In this document: one piece after another, positions 25,236 to 35,806 of the stretch | How the letters are laid out: every line of letters starts with the position of its first letter | Numbering within the stretch: position 1 is the first letter of the stretch | Source: Macrostomum hystrix | Taxonomy: Eukaryota > Platyhelminthes > Macrostomidae | Reading direction: 5' to 3' | Assembly: GCA_950097015.1 (NCBI GenBank) | Contig: CATNEN010000038.1 | Location: forward strand, 2,543,501-2,607,500 | DNA length: 64,000 nucleotides | Made by a program: the position numbers and the translations under genes | Notes under the pieces: generated by a model | Databases searched by the model: none | Seen by the model: only the letters and a program-made list of their open reading frames with translations | Told to the model about the DNA's origin: nothing

Positions 25236-25545
25236 GGGTACAGAACAGTCTATGGCTGCTTAAGCAGCGGCATCGGTCAGAACAGTCTATGGCTGCTTAA
25301 GCAGCGGCATCGGTCAGAACAGTCTATGGCTGCTTAAGCAGCGGCATCGGTCAGAACAGTCTATGGCTGCTTAAGCAGCGGCATCGGTCAGAACAGTCTA
25401 TATGGCTGCTTAAGCAGCGGCATCGGTCAGAACAGTCTATGGCTGCTTAAGCAGCGGCATCGGTCAGAACAGTCTATGGCTGCTCAAGCAGCGGCATCGG
25501 TCAGAACAGTCTATATGGCTGCTTAAGCAGCGGAATCGGTCAACT
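25236..25545. repeat. 37-bp repeat array, each unit with a perfect palindrome
   Basis: Eight tandem units of 37 bp (39 in two copies that carry an extra TA). Each contains the 14-bp perfect palindrome GCTGCTTAAGCAGC, lost in only one copy (GCTCAAGCAGC), plus gaacagtctatg and ggcatcggtca. Confidence 0.95.
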
Positions 25546-26667
25546 AACAACAAAGATAGTTAAAGTACGAGTGCAACAGAATACTGCAGAATTGGAAAAA
25601 TGTACAAATTCAGAGCCTCTCTGCTCACTGTCTATGGTAAAACCTGTGTCAATGCAGCAAGCAATTTATGCATGCATGCATTTTTTGGGAAAATGCATGC
25701 ATTCAGAGCCTCTGCTAACTGTCTATGGTAAAATCTGTTTCAAAACAGCAGACGTTTGAATTCTTCGAGCACTGTCTTCGTCGACTTCACCAACTGTCTC
25801 TCGATTCCGGTCAAAAAGGTGTACTATGAGTACACTTGTTGCTATAGTAACTAAGTATAGGCAATTAAGAACTAATAAACCTTATGAAGTGATGACTGAG
25901 CCTTTGTAAGCTTGACTCATTAATTTTCTTTGTACTCGCATGCTCTAGCTGGCGAAAGGAGGCCTGCCCTTTGCCTGCCCTTTAATAGATTCCAGAATAC
26001 TACAAACAGCCTCATCACGTAGGCCTCACGTAGGCCTCAGTGCCAACTCGTCATCAGGGCTTGGTAAATTGTAGCTAAAACCAGCACCCGAGCAGCACTT
26101 TGACTACTCGATAGCAGCAGCCGTTAGCAAACATTGCACGGCTAAAAACTGGCTGTATGAGGCTGCACAGCTTCACCTATCAACTGTGCTCAATTGAGTA
26201 GATTGGGACAAACACAGAGGCCCTACACACACGTCTAAGCGCATAATTGGGTGTGTTCTGCGATGTATAATTAAGGCAAGTGCAGTCAGCATATCCGCAG
26301 CCTCTCATTGCCAGATTCTGTGTGAATTAGCCGCACAATAAGTTAGCTGAATTCCGATAAACATTGCAATTAGTACATTTTGCTGTACGTATAGCTTAGC
26401 AGAATAGTTTGATTAGAACTTTCTGAGCAGAATGAGAAAATTAGAGGAGTTAAGCATGTTAAGATGATTAAATATTTACAAATTTCCCTCTATTTTTAGT
26501 CGATAGAGCCAACTATGCAGCACGGAAGCTTCACAACGTCCCAATTTCTAACATTATCAGAAAAATTCTTCATTCTGCACTACTATAAGTAGAACATATA
26601 TTTTTGGTTGGGCCAGGAAAGAATAGAAAAAGATGTAAATTCCTAATTACTGATTAGCGTCAGTTCA
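25546..26667. other. Unassigned unique region
   Basis: A roughly 55-bp segment (cagagcctct..ctgtctatggtaaaa) is present twice, near 25610 and 25705, around (TGCA)n tracts. The rest is AT-rich without genes that I can support. Confidence 0.4.
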
Positions 26668-27368
26668 TTGTACACCCGATTCTCACTCTCTTGTACACCC
26701 GATTCTCACTCTCTTGTACACCCGATTCTCACTCTCTTGTACACCCGATTCTCACTCTCTTGTACACCCAATTCTCTCTCTATTGTACACCCAATTCTCT
26801 CTCTCTTGTACACCCAATTCTCTCTCTCTTGTACACCCAATTCTCACTCTCTTGTACACCCAATTCTCTCTCTCTTGTACACCCAATTCTCTCTCTCTTG
26901 TACACCTAATTCTCTCTCTCTTGTACACCTAATTCTCTCTCTCTTGTACACACAATTCTCACTCTCTTGTACACCAAATTCTTTCTCTCTCTTGTACACC
27001 CAATTCTCTCTCTCTTGTACACCCGATTCTCACTCTCTTGTACACCCAATTCTCACTTTCTTGTACACCCAATTCACTCTCTCTTGTACACCCAATTCTC
27101 TCTCTCTTGTACACCCGATTCTTACTAACTTGCACACTCGCTTCTCCTTATTCTGTACACCCGATTCCCAGTCCATTGTACATCCGATTCTCACTATCCT
27201 GTACACCCGGTTCTCACTATCCTGTACATCCGGTTCTCACTATCATGTACACCCGGTTCTCACTATTCTGTACACCCGGTTCTCACTATCCTGTACACCC
27301 GATTCTCACTATCTTGTACACCCGGTTCTCACTATCCTGTACACCCGGTTCTCACTATCCTGTATCTC
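26668..27368. repeat. 23-bp minisatellite
   Basis: About 30 units of 23 bp (ttgtacacccgattctcac plus tctc), with a distinct right half using cctgtacacccggttctcac. The unit is pyrimidine-rich on +. Long + frames here arise from the repeat and are not genes. Confidence 0.95.
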
Positions 27369-27815
27369 CTGTCTCTTCCTATATTTCTGAAGAGAATCGG
27401 AGCACCCTGCATCCAGCACGGATGAACGCTCATTGTACTATAAGTTGAGAATGTATGAAAAACCGCAGGTACCATGGGAAGCAGCAATGAATGAGTACAC
27501 CTGTTGCAGTCTTCTGGGACTGGGGGGGAGTCTTATCCCATCCACGCCCTGAACAGTCTAAGGCTTCAAACTGAGCAGTCAATCTTCTGCCAGCTGAATT
27601 GTTTGCCGGCGGATATTGTCCACACATCGTGATGTTAAACAGACCATTCGTAAAGTCTGCTTTTCACGGCCAAGAAGAATCTGTGGCAAGCTTTCGCCCG
27701 CTAATCTCAGGAATCCCACGTGTCCAACTTTCTTTGATAATGCGGAACTGCTCATCCTACTAGACTGACACAGTGTAGTTTCAGCGACCCCATTGCATTG
27801 GGATTCAGCAATGGG
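27369..27815. other. Unassigned unique region
   Basis: Unique spacer between the 23-bp and 16-bp arrays; nothing recognised. Confidence 0.4.
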
Positions 27816-28512
27816 TTAATTCTGGAATGTGATTATTTAGGAATGGGATTATTTAGGAATGGAATTATTTAGGAATGGGATTATTTAGGAATGGGATTAT
27901 TTAGGAATGGGATTATTTAGGAATGGGATTATTTAGGAATGGGATTATTTAGGAATGGAATTATTTAGGAATGGGATTATTTAGGAATGGGATTATTTAG
28001 GAATGGAATTATTTAGGAATGGGATTATTTAGGAATGGGATTATTTAGGAATGGGATTATTTAGGAATGGGATTATTTAGGAAAGGGATTATTTAGGAAT
28101 GGGATTATTTAGGAATGGAATTATTTAGGAATGGGATTATTTAGGAATGGGATTATTTAGGAATGGGGTTATTTAGGAAAGGGATTATTTAGGAATGGGA
28201 TTATTTAGGAATTGGATTATTTAGGAATGGGATTATTTAGGAACGGGATTATTTAGGAACGGGATTATTTAGGAATTGGATTATTTAGGAACGGGATTAT
28301 TTAGGAACGGGATTATTTAGGAACGGGATTATTTAGGAACGGGATTATTTAGGAACGGGATTATTTAGGAATTGGATTATTTAGGAATGGGATTATTTAG
28401 GAACGGGATTATTTTGGAACGGGATTATTTTGGAATGGGATTATTTAGGAACGGGATTATTTAGGAAAGGGATTATCAGTAAATGGGATTATTCTGGAAT
28501 GGGGGTTATTTA
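27816..28512. repeat. 16-bp minisatellite
   Basis: About 43 units of 16 bp (ggaatgggattattta) with a gradient from ggaatggg at the left to ggaacggg toward the right. Confidence 0.95.
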
Positions 28513-28915
28513 CGAATAGGGTATTATATTTTTGAATAGTAACTAAATGGTAACTTTACTCAATTTTAAAAGGGTCTAAAAACTGTTTTCAAAGATACAA
28601 GCGTACAATAATACTCGTATTTTATTCTATCATACATTTTATTACAATATTAGTTGCCTCTCTGAAAATTCTGAAAAACAATGATCAGGTCCAACCAATT
28701 GCTCATCATTTTACGAGTGTACTCGTGTTTTAAGGTAGCAGAAAAAGCGAAGTCTTTTGAGTCCTTTCCGTGCTCCAGTGCTCAAAGAAGCCTTGATTTG
28801 CTTACACAGGCAGAGAAAACTAAGATCCACTTCTCTCAACACAAAAGCTGTTACACGGATGCCAGAGCAGAAGCTAATAAAATGACATCAACAGAAAGAA
28901 AAGCCGCATGCTCAC
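28513..28915. other. Unassigned AT-rich region
   Basis: AT-rich DNA next to the 16-bp array; an 85-codon + ORF at 28681-28938 has no recognisable similarity and runs across the minus-strand splice donor at 28915. Confidence 0.4.
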
Positions 28916-29120
28916 CTGTTCAACAGAAACTCCAGTAGGCTCGGCAGATGAAGCAAGTCTGAGTTCTGCTCACTGACTGCTAACCAGATCGAGTGTTCCT
29001 GTCCACTTTTATCTTCTCCGCGCGATGAATCCCAGTGAGCAGAACTCAAAAAGACAGCGGGTTGGTCAGAATCCGAGATCCTCCTCTTCCCATTGTCGCC
29101 GAAATCCCACTGGCTGTTGT
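28916..29120 (-). CDS. Candidate minus-strand exon, unknown protein
   Basis: Open minus frame ending at a strong donor (AACAG|GTGAGC, donor at 28915). It encodes SSRGEDKSGQEHSIWL followed by LLHLPSLLEFLLNR. The acceptor (high-coordinate end) is not fixed; the interval must stop before the SINE-like remnant near 29135. Family not recognised. It could be an N-terminal exon of the same minus-strand gene as the RhoGEF or of a separate gene. Confidence 0.35.
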
Positions 29121-29134
29121 TTTGCAATCCACTC

Positions 29135-29212
29135 TCCAACCATGAAGGTCCTGAGCTCGAATCCAAGGCAAGGCCACATTTTTGAGGCAACCAAAACCCA
29201 TGAGGGCCAACT
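29135..29212 (+). mobile_element. SINE family 1 fragment
   Basis: Short block with cctgagctcgaatccaagg, caaggccacattt and a gagggccaac segment matching the B box and early body of SINE family 1. Heavily decayed. Confidence 0.4.
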
Positions 29213-29237
29213 CTTCAGGGATCAGAAAGTGCCATCA

Positions 29238-29755
29238 AACCTTCCCCATCTCTCACCCCCTTCCCCATCTCTCACCCCCTTCCCCATCTCTCACCTTCTT
29301 CCCCATCTCTCACCTTCTTCCCCATCTCTCACCCCTTCCCCATCTCTCACCCCTTCCCCATCTCTCACCCCTTCCCCATCTCTCACTCATTCTCCATCTC
29401 TCACTCCTTCCCCATCTCTCACCCCTTCCCCATCTCTCACTCATTCTCCATCTCTCACTCCTTCCCCATCTCTCACCCCTCCCCCATCTCTCACCTTCTT
29501 CCCCATCTCTCACCTTCTTCCCCATCTCTCACTCATTCTCCATCTCTCACTCCTTCCCCATCTCTCACCCCTCCCCCATCTCTCACCTTCTTCCCCATCT
29601 CTCACTCCTTCCCCATCTCTCACCCCTCCCCCATCTCTCACCTTCTTCCCCATCTCTCACCTTCTTCCCCATCTCTCACCTTCTTCCCCATCTCTCACCT
29701 TCTTCCCCATCTCTCACCCCTTCCCCATCTCTCACCCCTTCCCCATCTCTAATCT
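29238..29755. repeat. 18-bp polypyrimidine minisatellite
   Basis: About 29 units of 18 bp (ccttccccatctctcacc) with variants cctccccc and cattctcc. Nearly pure pyrimidine on +, purine on -. Confidence 0.95.
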
Positions 29756-29761
29756 CCTTAC

Positions 29762-29985
29762 ACTCTACTCCCAGTTTGTAACACCCTTGTCTAACACAAG
29801 GACTACTAGACTATAACGACGTATTCCAGTGGTCCTTGGTCTAACAGGCTTCAGTTTGTAACACCTTTGTCTAACAGACCCCCAGTTTGTAACACCCTTG
29901 TCTAACAGACCCCCAGTTTGTAACACCCTTGTCTAACAGACCCCCAGTTTGTAACACCCTTGTCTAACAGACTCTCAGTTTTTAG
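29762..29985. repeat. 29/30-bp minisatellite, minor block
   Basis: About six units built on agtttgtaacacccttgtct followed by aacagaccc. It is the same family as the large array at 31748-33823. One unit is interrupted at 29797-29842 by a short segment bounded by caaggactac and gtggtccttg. Confidence 0.9.
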
Positions 29986-30894
29986 TCGTTTCAGTACGGT
30001 TAGTCTCGCTGCTATGTATTGATTAGTAACCAAGGCTATTATGCTGAAAATTGTTTATACTATTTTGAGTCATATTCGTTTTTCATTACTATATCTTCTG
30101 CACGTGAGGAGAGAGAGAGAGATAGAGCTGCTCAATCCTTTGCCGCAAAAACATTTTTATGTTGCCACAATATTTTCGCCTCCACCCACTAGCCGCATTC
30201 GGGAGATAATCTAGACAATTCTTTGGATCTACCCGATAGGACTCGCGCCTTTAATCCCCGAATGCATAGTCGCTGCTCCTCCCACTGGGATAGCCGGAAT
30301 GATTGGCAATTTTCCACAGGTTAGAGCCGGCTACAGGATTGGTGACAAATCAATTTTAGGCCTCTGGGCTGCCCACCCACGGTGAAGCCCCGTGTCCCTT
30401 GAATGCCAGGCAGTGCGCACGAATTGCTGTATTTATACTGCGGATGCTCAATTTTCCTGTGATCCCGAACCGGCGCATAAAAAATGTGCTGCGCTTTACT
30501 AACAAAAATTGCAAGTTTTTAACGACAAAATGTTTATAGATTACAATTGATCCAAACGGACGGAGATGTCACGATATATAAAATCAATAAAGTTTAAAAT
30601 AAACAAATCAATTCTAACTTACCGCTGATGAACGAATAAATCAACTTAAATATGCTTGTTATCGTCTGGTGCAAACAGTCATAAAATAAGTACAAACTAG
30701 AGCAGCAAAAAACATTTTCAAAAATAGCTAGAAACAGCCTTAAATATTGTTTTTCTTTGCTGAGGCACGTATTTAAAAAAGTTAAACATTTTCAGTCTGG
30801 TCAGGCTGCAGTGCAGTCTCAATCTCACCTGCTCTCTCCTTCTACCTATCTCTTACCTCCGTCTCCCTCATCTCACCTCACCTCATCTCATCCC
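29986..30894. other. Unassigned unique region
   Basis: Includes a short GAGA run near 30110 and mixed-composition sequence at 30170-30470. No exon or RNA gene recognised. Confidence 0.4.
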
Positions 30895-31168
30895 TCAGAG
30901 GCCACATTCATTTAAGGCGCAGCCGCGGAGAGAAGGCTTGTGGGCTTGTCATGCAATTTACGCCCTTGAGTGCGAACCTCCAAGGCCAAGTGAAAGTGTG
31001 CACTGCCTGACGATGAGAAAGTCAGGGCAGATGTACACACCTGTGTGAGCGAGTGCCTGCGTACAGTATCTGTTCAGGAGTCAGTGAAATGGGCAGAATT
31101 GCCTCCTCGCTGGCTGCGGGTCTAGTGTCAACAAATGATGTGCCATTGCCTGCAGCTCTCCTGCAATT
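30895..31168 (+). mobile_element. SINE family 1, 5'-truncated copy
   Basis: Starts within the body (ggccacattcatttaaggcg, gcagccgcggagagaaggc), lacks the tRNA-like head, and runs through gtacacacctgtgtgagcg to the ctggctgcgggtctagtgtc domain and an attatcatt tail. Confidence 0.8.
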
Positions 31169-31205
31169 ATCATTATCTCTATTACCCCTTCTCCCCGTCT
31201 CTCAC

Positions 31206-31690
31206 CTGTGATCTCCGTTTTCTCTAAAATATTTGCCGCCAGATCTCACCCTGCCAGACTGTAGAATCAGTTTGAGCAGTCGCGAATTCCCGCCAGTCCC
31301 AGTTGTGGATTCCTGGAGCACGGGAGCCTCCTGAATAGGCTTTTCCTTGTCCGTGAGCAGTTGCGGATCTTGCTGCTGCTGCTGCTGCTGCCGCAGCTGG
31401 CGTTGCACCTGGCCATGCAATGCCTTCACGCACTCCATACTCTGAGCCCACCTGGCGTGACTCCGCCATTTCGCCAGGTCTGAGGATGCCTTCAAATTCG
31501 AGCATCGATCTTCAGACTGAAAAAAAGTATATAATATATGAATACTTGCAAATAGCACTACTATCTCAGTAATATGAATAGGACTTCTCGCTAGAAGTTT
31601 TTCAAATTTCAAATTATGCCAATTAGCAGATCAACTCACCGCCAAGGGTTCCGGCATGATGTGCTCGGCGACTGGACTCAGTTTATTTGC
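31206..31690 (-). CDS. Two adjoining minus-strand exons, unknown protein
   Basis: Exon 31640-31690 (51 bp; ANKLSPVAEHIMPEPLA) has an acceptor ttagggag and donor GTGAGT. It joins in phase 0 to exon 31206-31516, whose acceptor is tactttttttcag. The second exon encodes SEDRCSNLKASSDLAKW, then MECVKALHGQVQRQL and a short poly-Gln, and ends at a GTGAGA donor (an earlier GTGAGA donor near 31249 is an alternative). Splice signals are good and the join is open, so this is probably real coding sequence. I do not recognise the protein. It may be an N-terminal part of the minus-strand RhoGEF gene, which would then span more than 28 kb, or a separate gene. Confidence 0.5.
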
Positions 31691-31747
31691 CTCCCTAAAG
31701 TGGATAATTAATTAAAATATTCTTCAAAATCGATATACAACACCAAA

Positions 31748-33823
31748 TGCAACACCTTTGTCTAGCAGGCCCTTAGTTTGTAACACATTGTCTAGCAGGA
31801 TTCTGTTTGTAACACCTTGTCTAACAGGCCCTTAGTTTGTAACACCCTTGTCTAACAGGCCCTTAGTTTGTAACACCCTTGTCTTACAGGCTTAAGTTTG
31901 TAACACCTTGTCTAACAGGCTTCAGTTTGTAACACCTTGTCTAACAGGCTTCAGTTTGTAACACCTTGTCTAACAGGCTTCAGTTTGTAACACCTTGTCT
32001 AACAGGCTTCAGTTTGTAACACCTTGTCTAACAGGCCCTTAGTTTGTAACACCCTTGTCTAACAGGCCCTTAGTTTGTAACACCCTTGTCTAACAGGCCC
32101 TTAGTTTGTAACACCCTTGTCTAACAGGCCCTTAGTTTGTAACACCCTTGTCTAACAGGCCCTTAGTTTGTAACACCCTTGTCTTACAGGCTTAAGTTTG
32201 TAACACCTTGTCTAACAGGCTTCAGTTTGTAACACCTTGTCTAACAGGCTTCAGTTTGTAACACCTTGTCTAACAGGCTTCAGTTTGTAACACCTTGTCT
32301 AGCAGGCCCTTAGTTTGTAACACATTGTCTAGCAGGATTCTGTTTGTAACACCTTGTCTAACAGGCCCTTAGTTTGTAACACCCTTGTCTAACAGGCCCT
32401 TAGTTTGTAACACCCTTGTCTAACAGGCTTCAGTTTGTAACACCTTGTCTAGCAGGCCCTTAGTTTGTAACACATTGTCTAGCAGGATTCTGTTTGTAAC
32501 ACCTTGTCTAACAGGCCCTTAGTTTGTAACACCCTTGTCTAACAGGCCCTTAGTTTGTAACACCCTTGTCTTACAGGCTTAAGTTTGTAACACCTTGTCT
32601 AACAGGCTTCAGTTTGTAACACCTTGTCTAACAGGCTTCAGTTTGTAACACCTTGTCTAACAGGCTTCAGTTTGTAACACCTTGTCTAACAGGCCCCCAG
32701 TTTGTAACACCCTTGTCTAACAGGCTTCAGTTTGTAACACCTTGTCTAACAGGATTCTGTTTGTAACACCTTGTCTAACAGGCCCTTAGTTTGTAACACC
32801 CTTGTCTAACAGGCTTCAGTTTGTAACACCTTGTCTAACAGGCTTCAGTTTGTAACACCTTGTCTAACAGGCTTCAGTTTGTAACACCTTGTCTAACAGG
32901 TTTCAGTTTGTAACACCCTTGTCTAAAAGGCCCTTAGTTTGTAACACCTTTGTCTAACAGGCTTCAGTTTGTAACACCTTGTCTAACAGGCTTCAGTTTG
33001 TAACACCTTGTCTAACAGGTTTCAGTTTGTAACACCCTTGTCTAACAGGCCCTTAGTTTGTAACACCCTTGTCTAACAGGCCCTTAGTTTGTAACACCCT
33101 TGTCTTACAGGCTTAAGTTTGTAACACCTTGTCTAACAGGCTTCAGTTTGTAACACCTTGTCTAACAGGCTTCAGTTTGTAACACCTTGTCTAACAGGCT
33201 TCAGTTTGTAACACCTTGTCTAACAGGCTTCAGTTTGTAACACCTTGTCTAACAGGCCCCCAGTTTGTAACACCCTTGTCTAACAGGCTTCAGTTTGTAA
33301 CACCTTGTCTAACAGGATTCTGTTTGTAACACCTTGTCTAACAGGCCCCCAGTTTGTAACACCCTTGTCTAACAGGTTTCAGTTTGTAACACCCTTGTCT
33401 AAAAGGCTTCAGTTTGTAACACCTTGTCTAACAGGCTTCAGTTTGTAACACCTTGTCTAACAGGCTTCAGTTTGTAACACCTTGTCTAACAGGCTTCAGT
33501 TTGTAACACCTTGTCTAACAGGCTTCAGTTTGTAACACCTTGTCTAACAGGCCCCCAGTTTGTAACACCCTTGTCTAACAGGCTTCAGTTTGTAACACCT
33601 TGTCTAACAGGATTCTGTTTGTAACACCTTGTCTAATAGGCTTCAGTTTGTAACACTTTGTCTAACAGGTTTCAGTTTGTAACACCTTGTCTAACAGGCT
33701 TCAGTTTGTAACACCTTGTCTAATAGGCTTCAGTTTGTAACACTTTGTCTAACAGGATTCTGTTTGTAACACCTTGTCTAACAGGATTCTGTTTGTAACA
33801 CCTTGTCTAACAGGCTCTCACAG
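31748..33823. repeat. 29/30-bp minisatellite, 2.1 kb
   Basis: About 71 units of two main kinds: ttcagtttgtaacaccttgt plus ctaacaggc (29 bp) and ccttagtttgtaacaccctt plus gtctaacagg (30 bp), with attctgtttg variants. Blocks of units are duplicated in order, e.g. the series after 31840 recurs after 32140 and 33040. Confidence 0.96.
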
Positions 33824-34080
33824 TTTTAGTTCGTCGTCAGCACAGCCGTCACAGATGTCCATTGAATAGAAATCAAATTTATGATACTGAAAACCTTGTC
33901 GAAACAATTCAACGAAAATACAAGGCCCGATCGGGTGCCTTCTTATTTAGATAAAAAAACTTCAGTTCAGTCTTTCCTAATTGGTTGAATTTCAGTTTAA
34001 TAAGCTAATTTGACTTCTCTGGGCATGCATGCTCGCCGCAATAGCCTAGCACTCCGTTCTGTTCTTTCACTTCTTTGCTT

Positions 34081-34622
34081 CAGGATTATTCTCACAGGAT
34101 TATCCTCAGAGGATTATTCTAACAGGATTATTCTAACAGGATTATCCCCACAGGATTATTCTGACAGGATTATTATCACAGGATTATTCTCACAGGATTA
34201 TTATCACAGGATTATTATCACAGGATTATTATCACAGGATTATTCTCACAGGATTATTATCACAGGATTATTCTCACAGGATTATTATCACAGGATTATT
34301 ATCACAGGATTATTCTCACAGGATTATTACCACAGGATTATTCTGACAGGATTATTATCACAGGATTATTCTCACAGGATTATTATCACAGGATTATTCT
34401 CACAGGATTATTCTGACAGGATTATTATCACAGGATTATTCTCACAGGATTATTATCACAGGATTATTCTGACAGGATTATTATCACAGGATTATAATCA
34501 CAGGATTATAATCACAGTATTATTATCACAGTATTATTATCACAGTATTATAATCACAGGATTATTATCACAGTATTATAATCACAGGATTATTCTCACA
34601 GTATTATTACCACAGGATTACA
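34081..34622. repeat. 14-bp minisatellite
   Basis: About 38 units of 14 bp (acaggattattctc / acaggattattatc / acaggattataatc). Confidence 0.95.
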
Positions 34623-35553
34623 TGACTTATATTCTCAGTGAACTCTTACTCAACTTACATGATTATCCCACACTTTTAGACTAATTTTCCCAATTAAATG
34701 AGGCCGGTGTCTTGAAATCCAAGCTGCACCCTGTTCTGCTGCCCATTGATTCGGCCTGAGCTGCTGTTGTCACGATCACGCCCAGTGACTCAGCTTTGCT
34801 CAGCTAAGGAATGAAATCTCAGGCCAACCTAACTGTCAACCTTTTCTCAGCATTTGCTGGACCTTTCTCTTGATTCATCTACTAGAAGACAGTCCGCAAT
34901 CCTACAGGGAAATTAGCACGCAGCACGCAGCGGCACTCCAATCATTGCAACTGGGAGCAGCGGCCAAGTTGGGAGAAAAGGGATAGAAATTAATTACCCC
35001 AGATAAAAACTGGGCGGGTCCTGCTGGTCATTTCAATGCTAAAATTATCCGAGAAAAATACACTAAAATAGATAGTGTTGAAGCTTATAGACTAGAAATG
35101 AATAGAGTAAAACTTTGCTGCTTTCAATGGATGTGCAAATTTTTATTGATTTCTAACACCACCCACATTGAGTCGTCTGTGTCAGCGACTGCGCGCGCGC
35201 GTGTGTGTAGCCACCTGCTCGCTGATGAATTCATTAATAGAATTAGCCGAAGTGTCGAAGGCGGTGCTGAGCTCAGACTCAGCCGCAGCTCATTAGGCAT
35301 TCCGCTGGTGGCGGCAGCTCAAGAAAGCATTGCCGCGGCAGCCATCGCCGAAAGCTCATTTCGAATTCAATTGTTAGGCGTCAAGCGAGAGTGAAATGAA
35401 ACCCCGCTGACGATGGGGGGTCTCCGTGCTCCCCTGGGGATCTGGGGCCGCCTCTGTCCCGTCGGGATTTCCCCGTCATTTGCCGGCTTGCCGGCGGAAC
35501 AGTAAAAAAAGTTGGCCGCGGGCTTGATGGCAACCCCATCAGCATCTGGGGAG
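34623..35553. other. 5' flank of the bHLH-PAS gene
   Basis: Unique sequence without supportable genes. A 98-codon + ORF at 35098-35394 is Ala/Ser-rich near its end but lacks any recognisable domain. A (GC)n(GT)n stretch lies at 35189-35209. Confidence 0.4.
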
Positions 35554-35563
35554 ATTTAAATAG
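35554..35563 (+). promoter_or_regulatory. TATA-like box of the bHLH-PAS gene
   Basis: atttaaatag sits about 45 bp before the ATG at 35602. The short spacing would leave a very short 5' UTR, unless the true leader is added by splicing at the ttcag just before the ATG. Confidence 0.3.
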
Positions 35564-35601
35564 CCGACTCGAGCAGCCGTAACGTGTGATCTTCAGCCAA
35601 C

Positions 35602-35744
35602 ATGGATTTCACTTCAGCATCGGCTGCGGCTGCGGCTATGGCTGCGGCTGCTGCCGCTGCAGCTGCGGCGGCTGCCACAACTGTACGGTCAACTAGCTCT
35701 GACTATCAGCATCACTGCCATCCGCCTGGAGCTTGGTCAACAAT

Positions 35745-35806
<62 letters not shown>

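Noticed and set aside
31224..31505. Alternative minus frame with poly-Ala in exon 31206-31516
   Set aside because: Only the Gln-rich frame joins the preceding exon 31640-31690 in phase; the Ala frame reflects the same GCA/CAG run read out of phase.
35098..35394. 98-codon + ORF upstream of the bHLH-PAS gene
   Set aside because: No domain, ordinary 5' flank composition; most likely chance.
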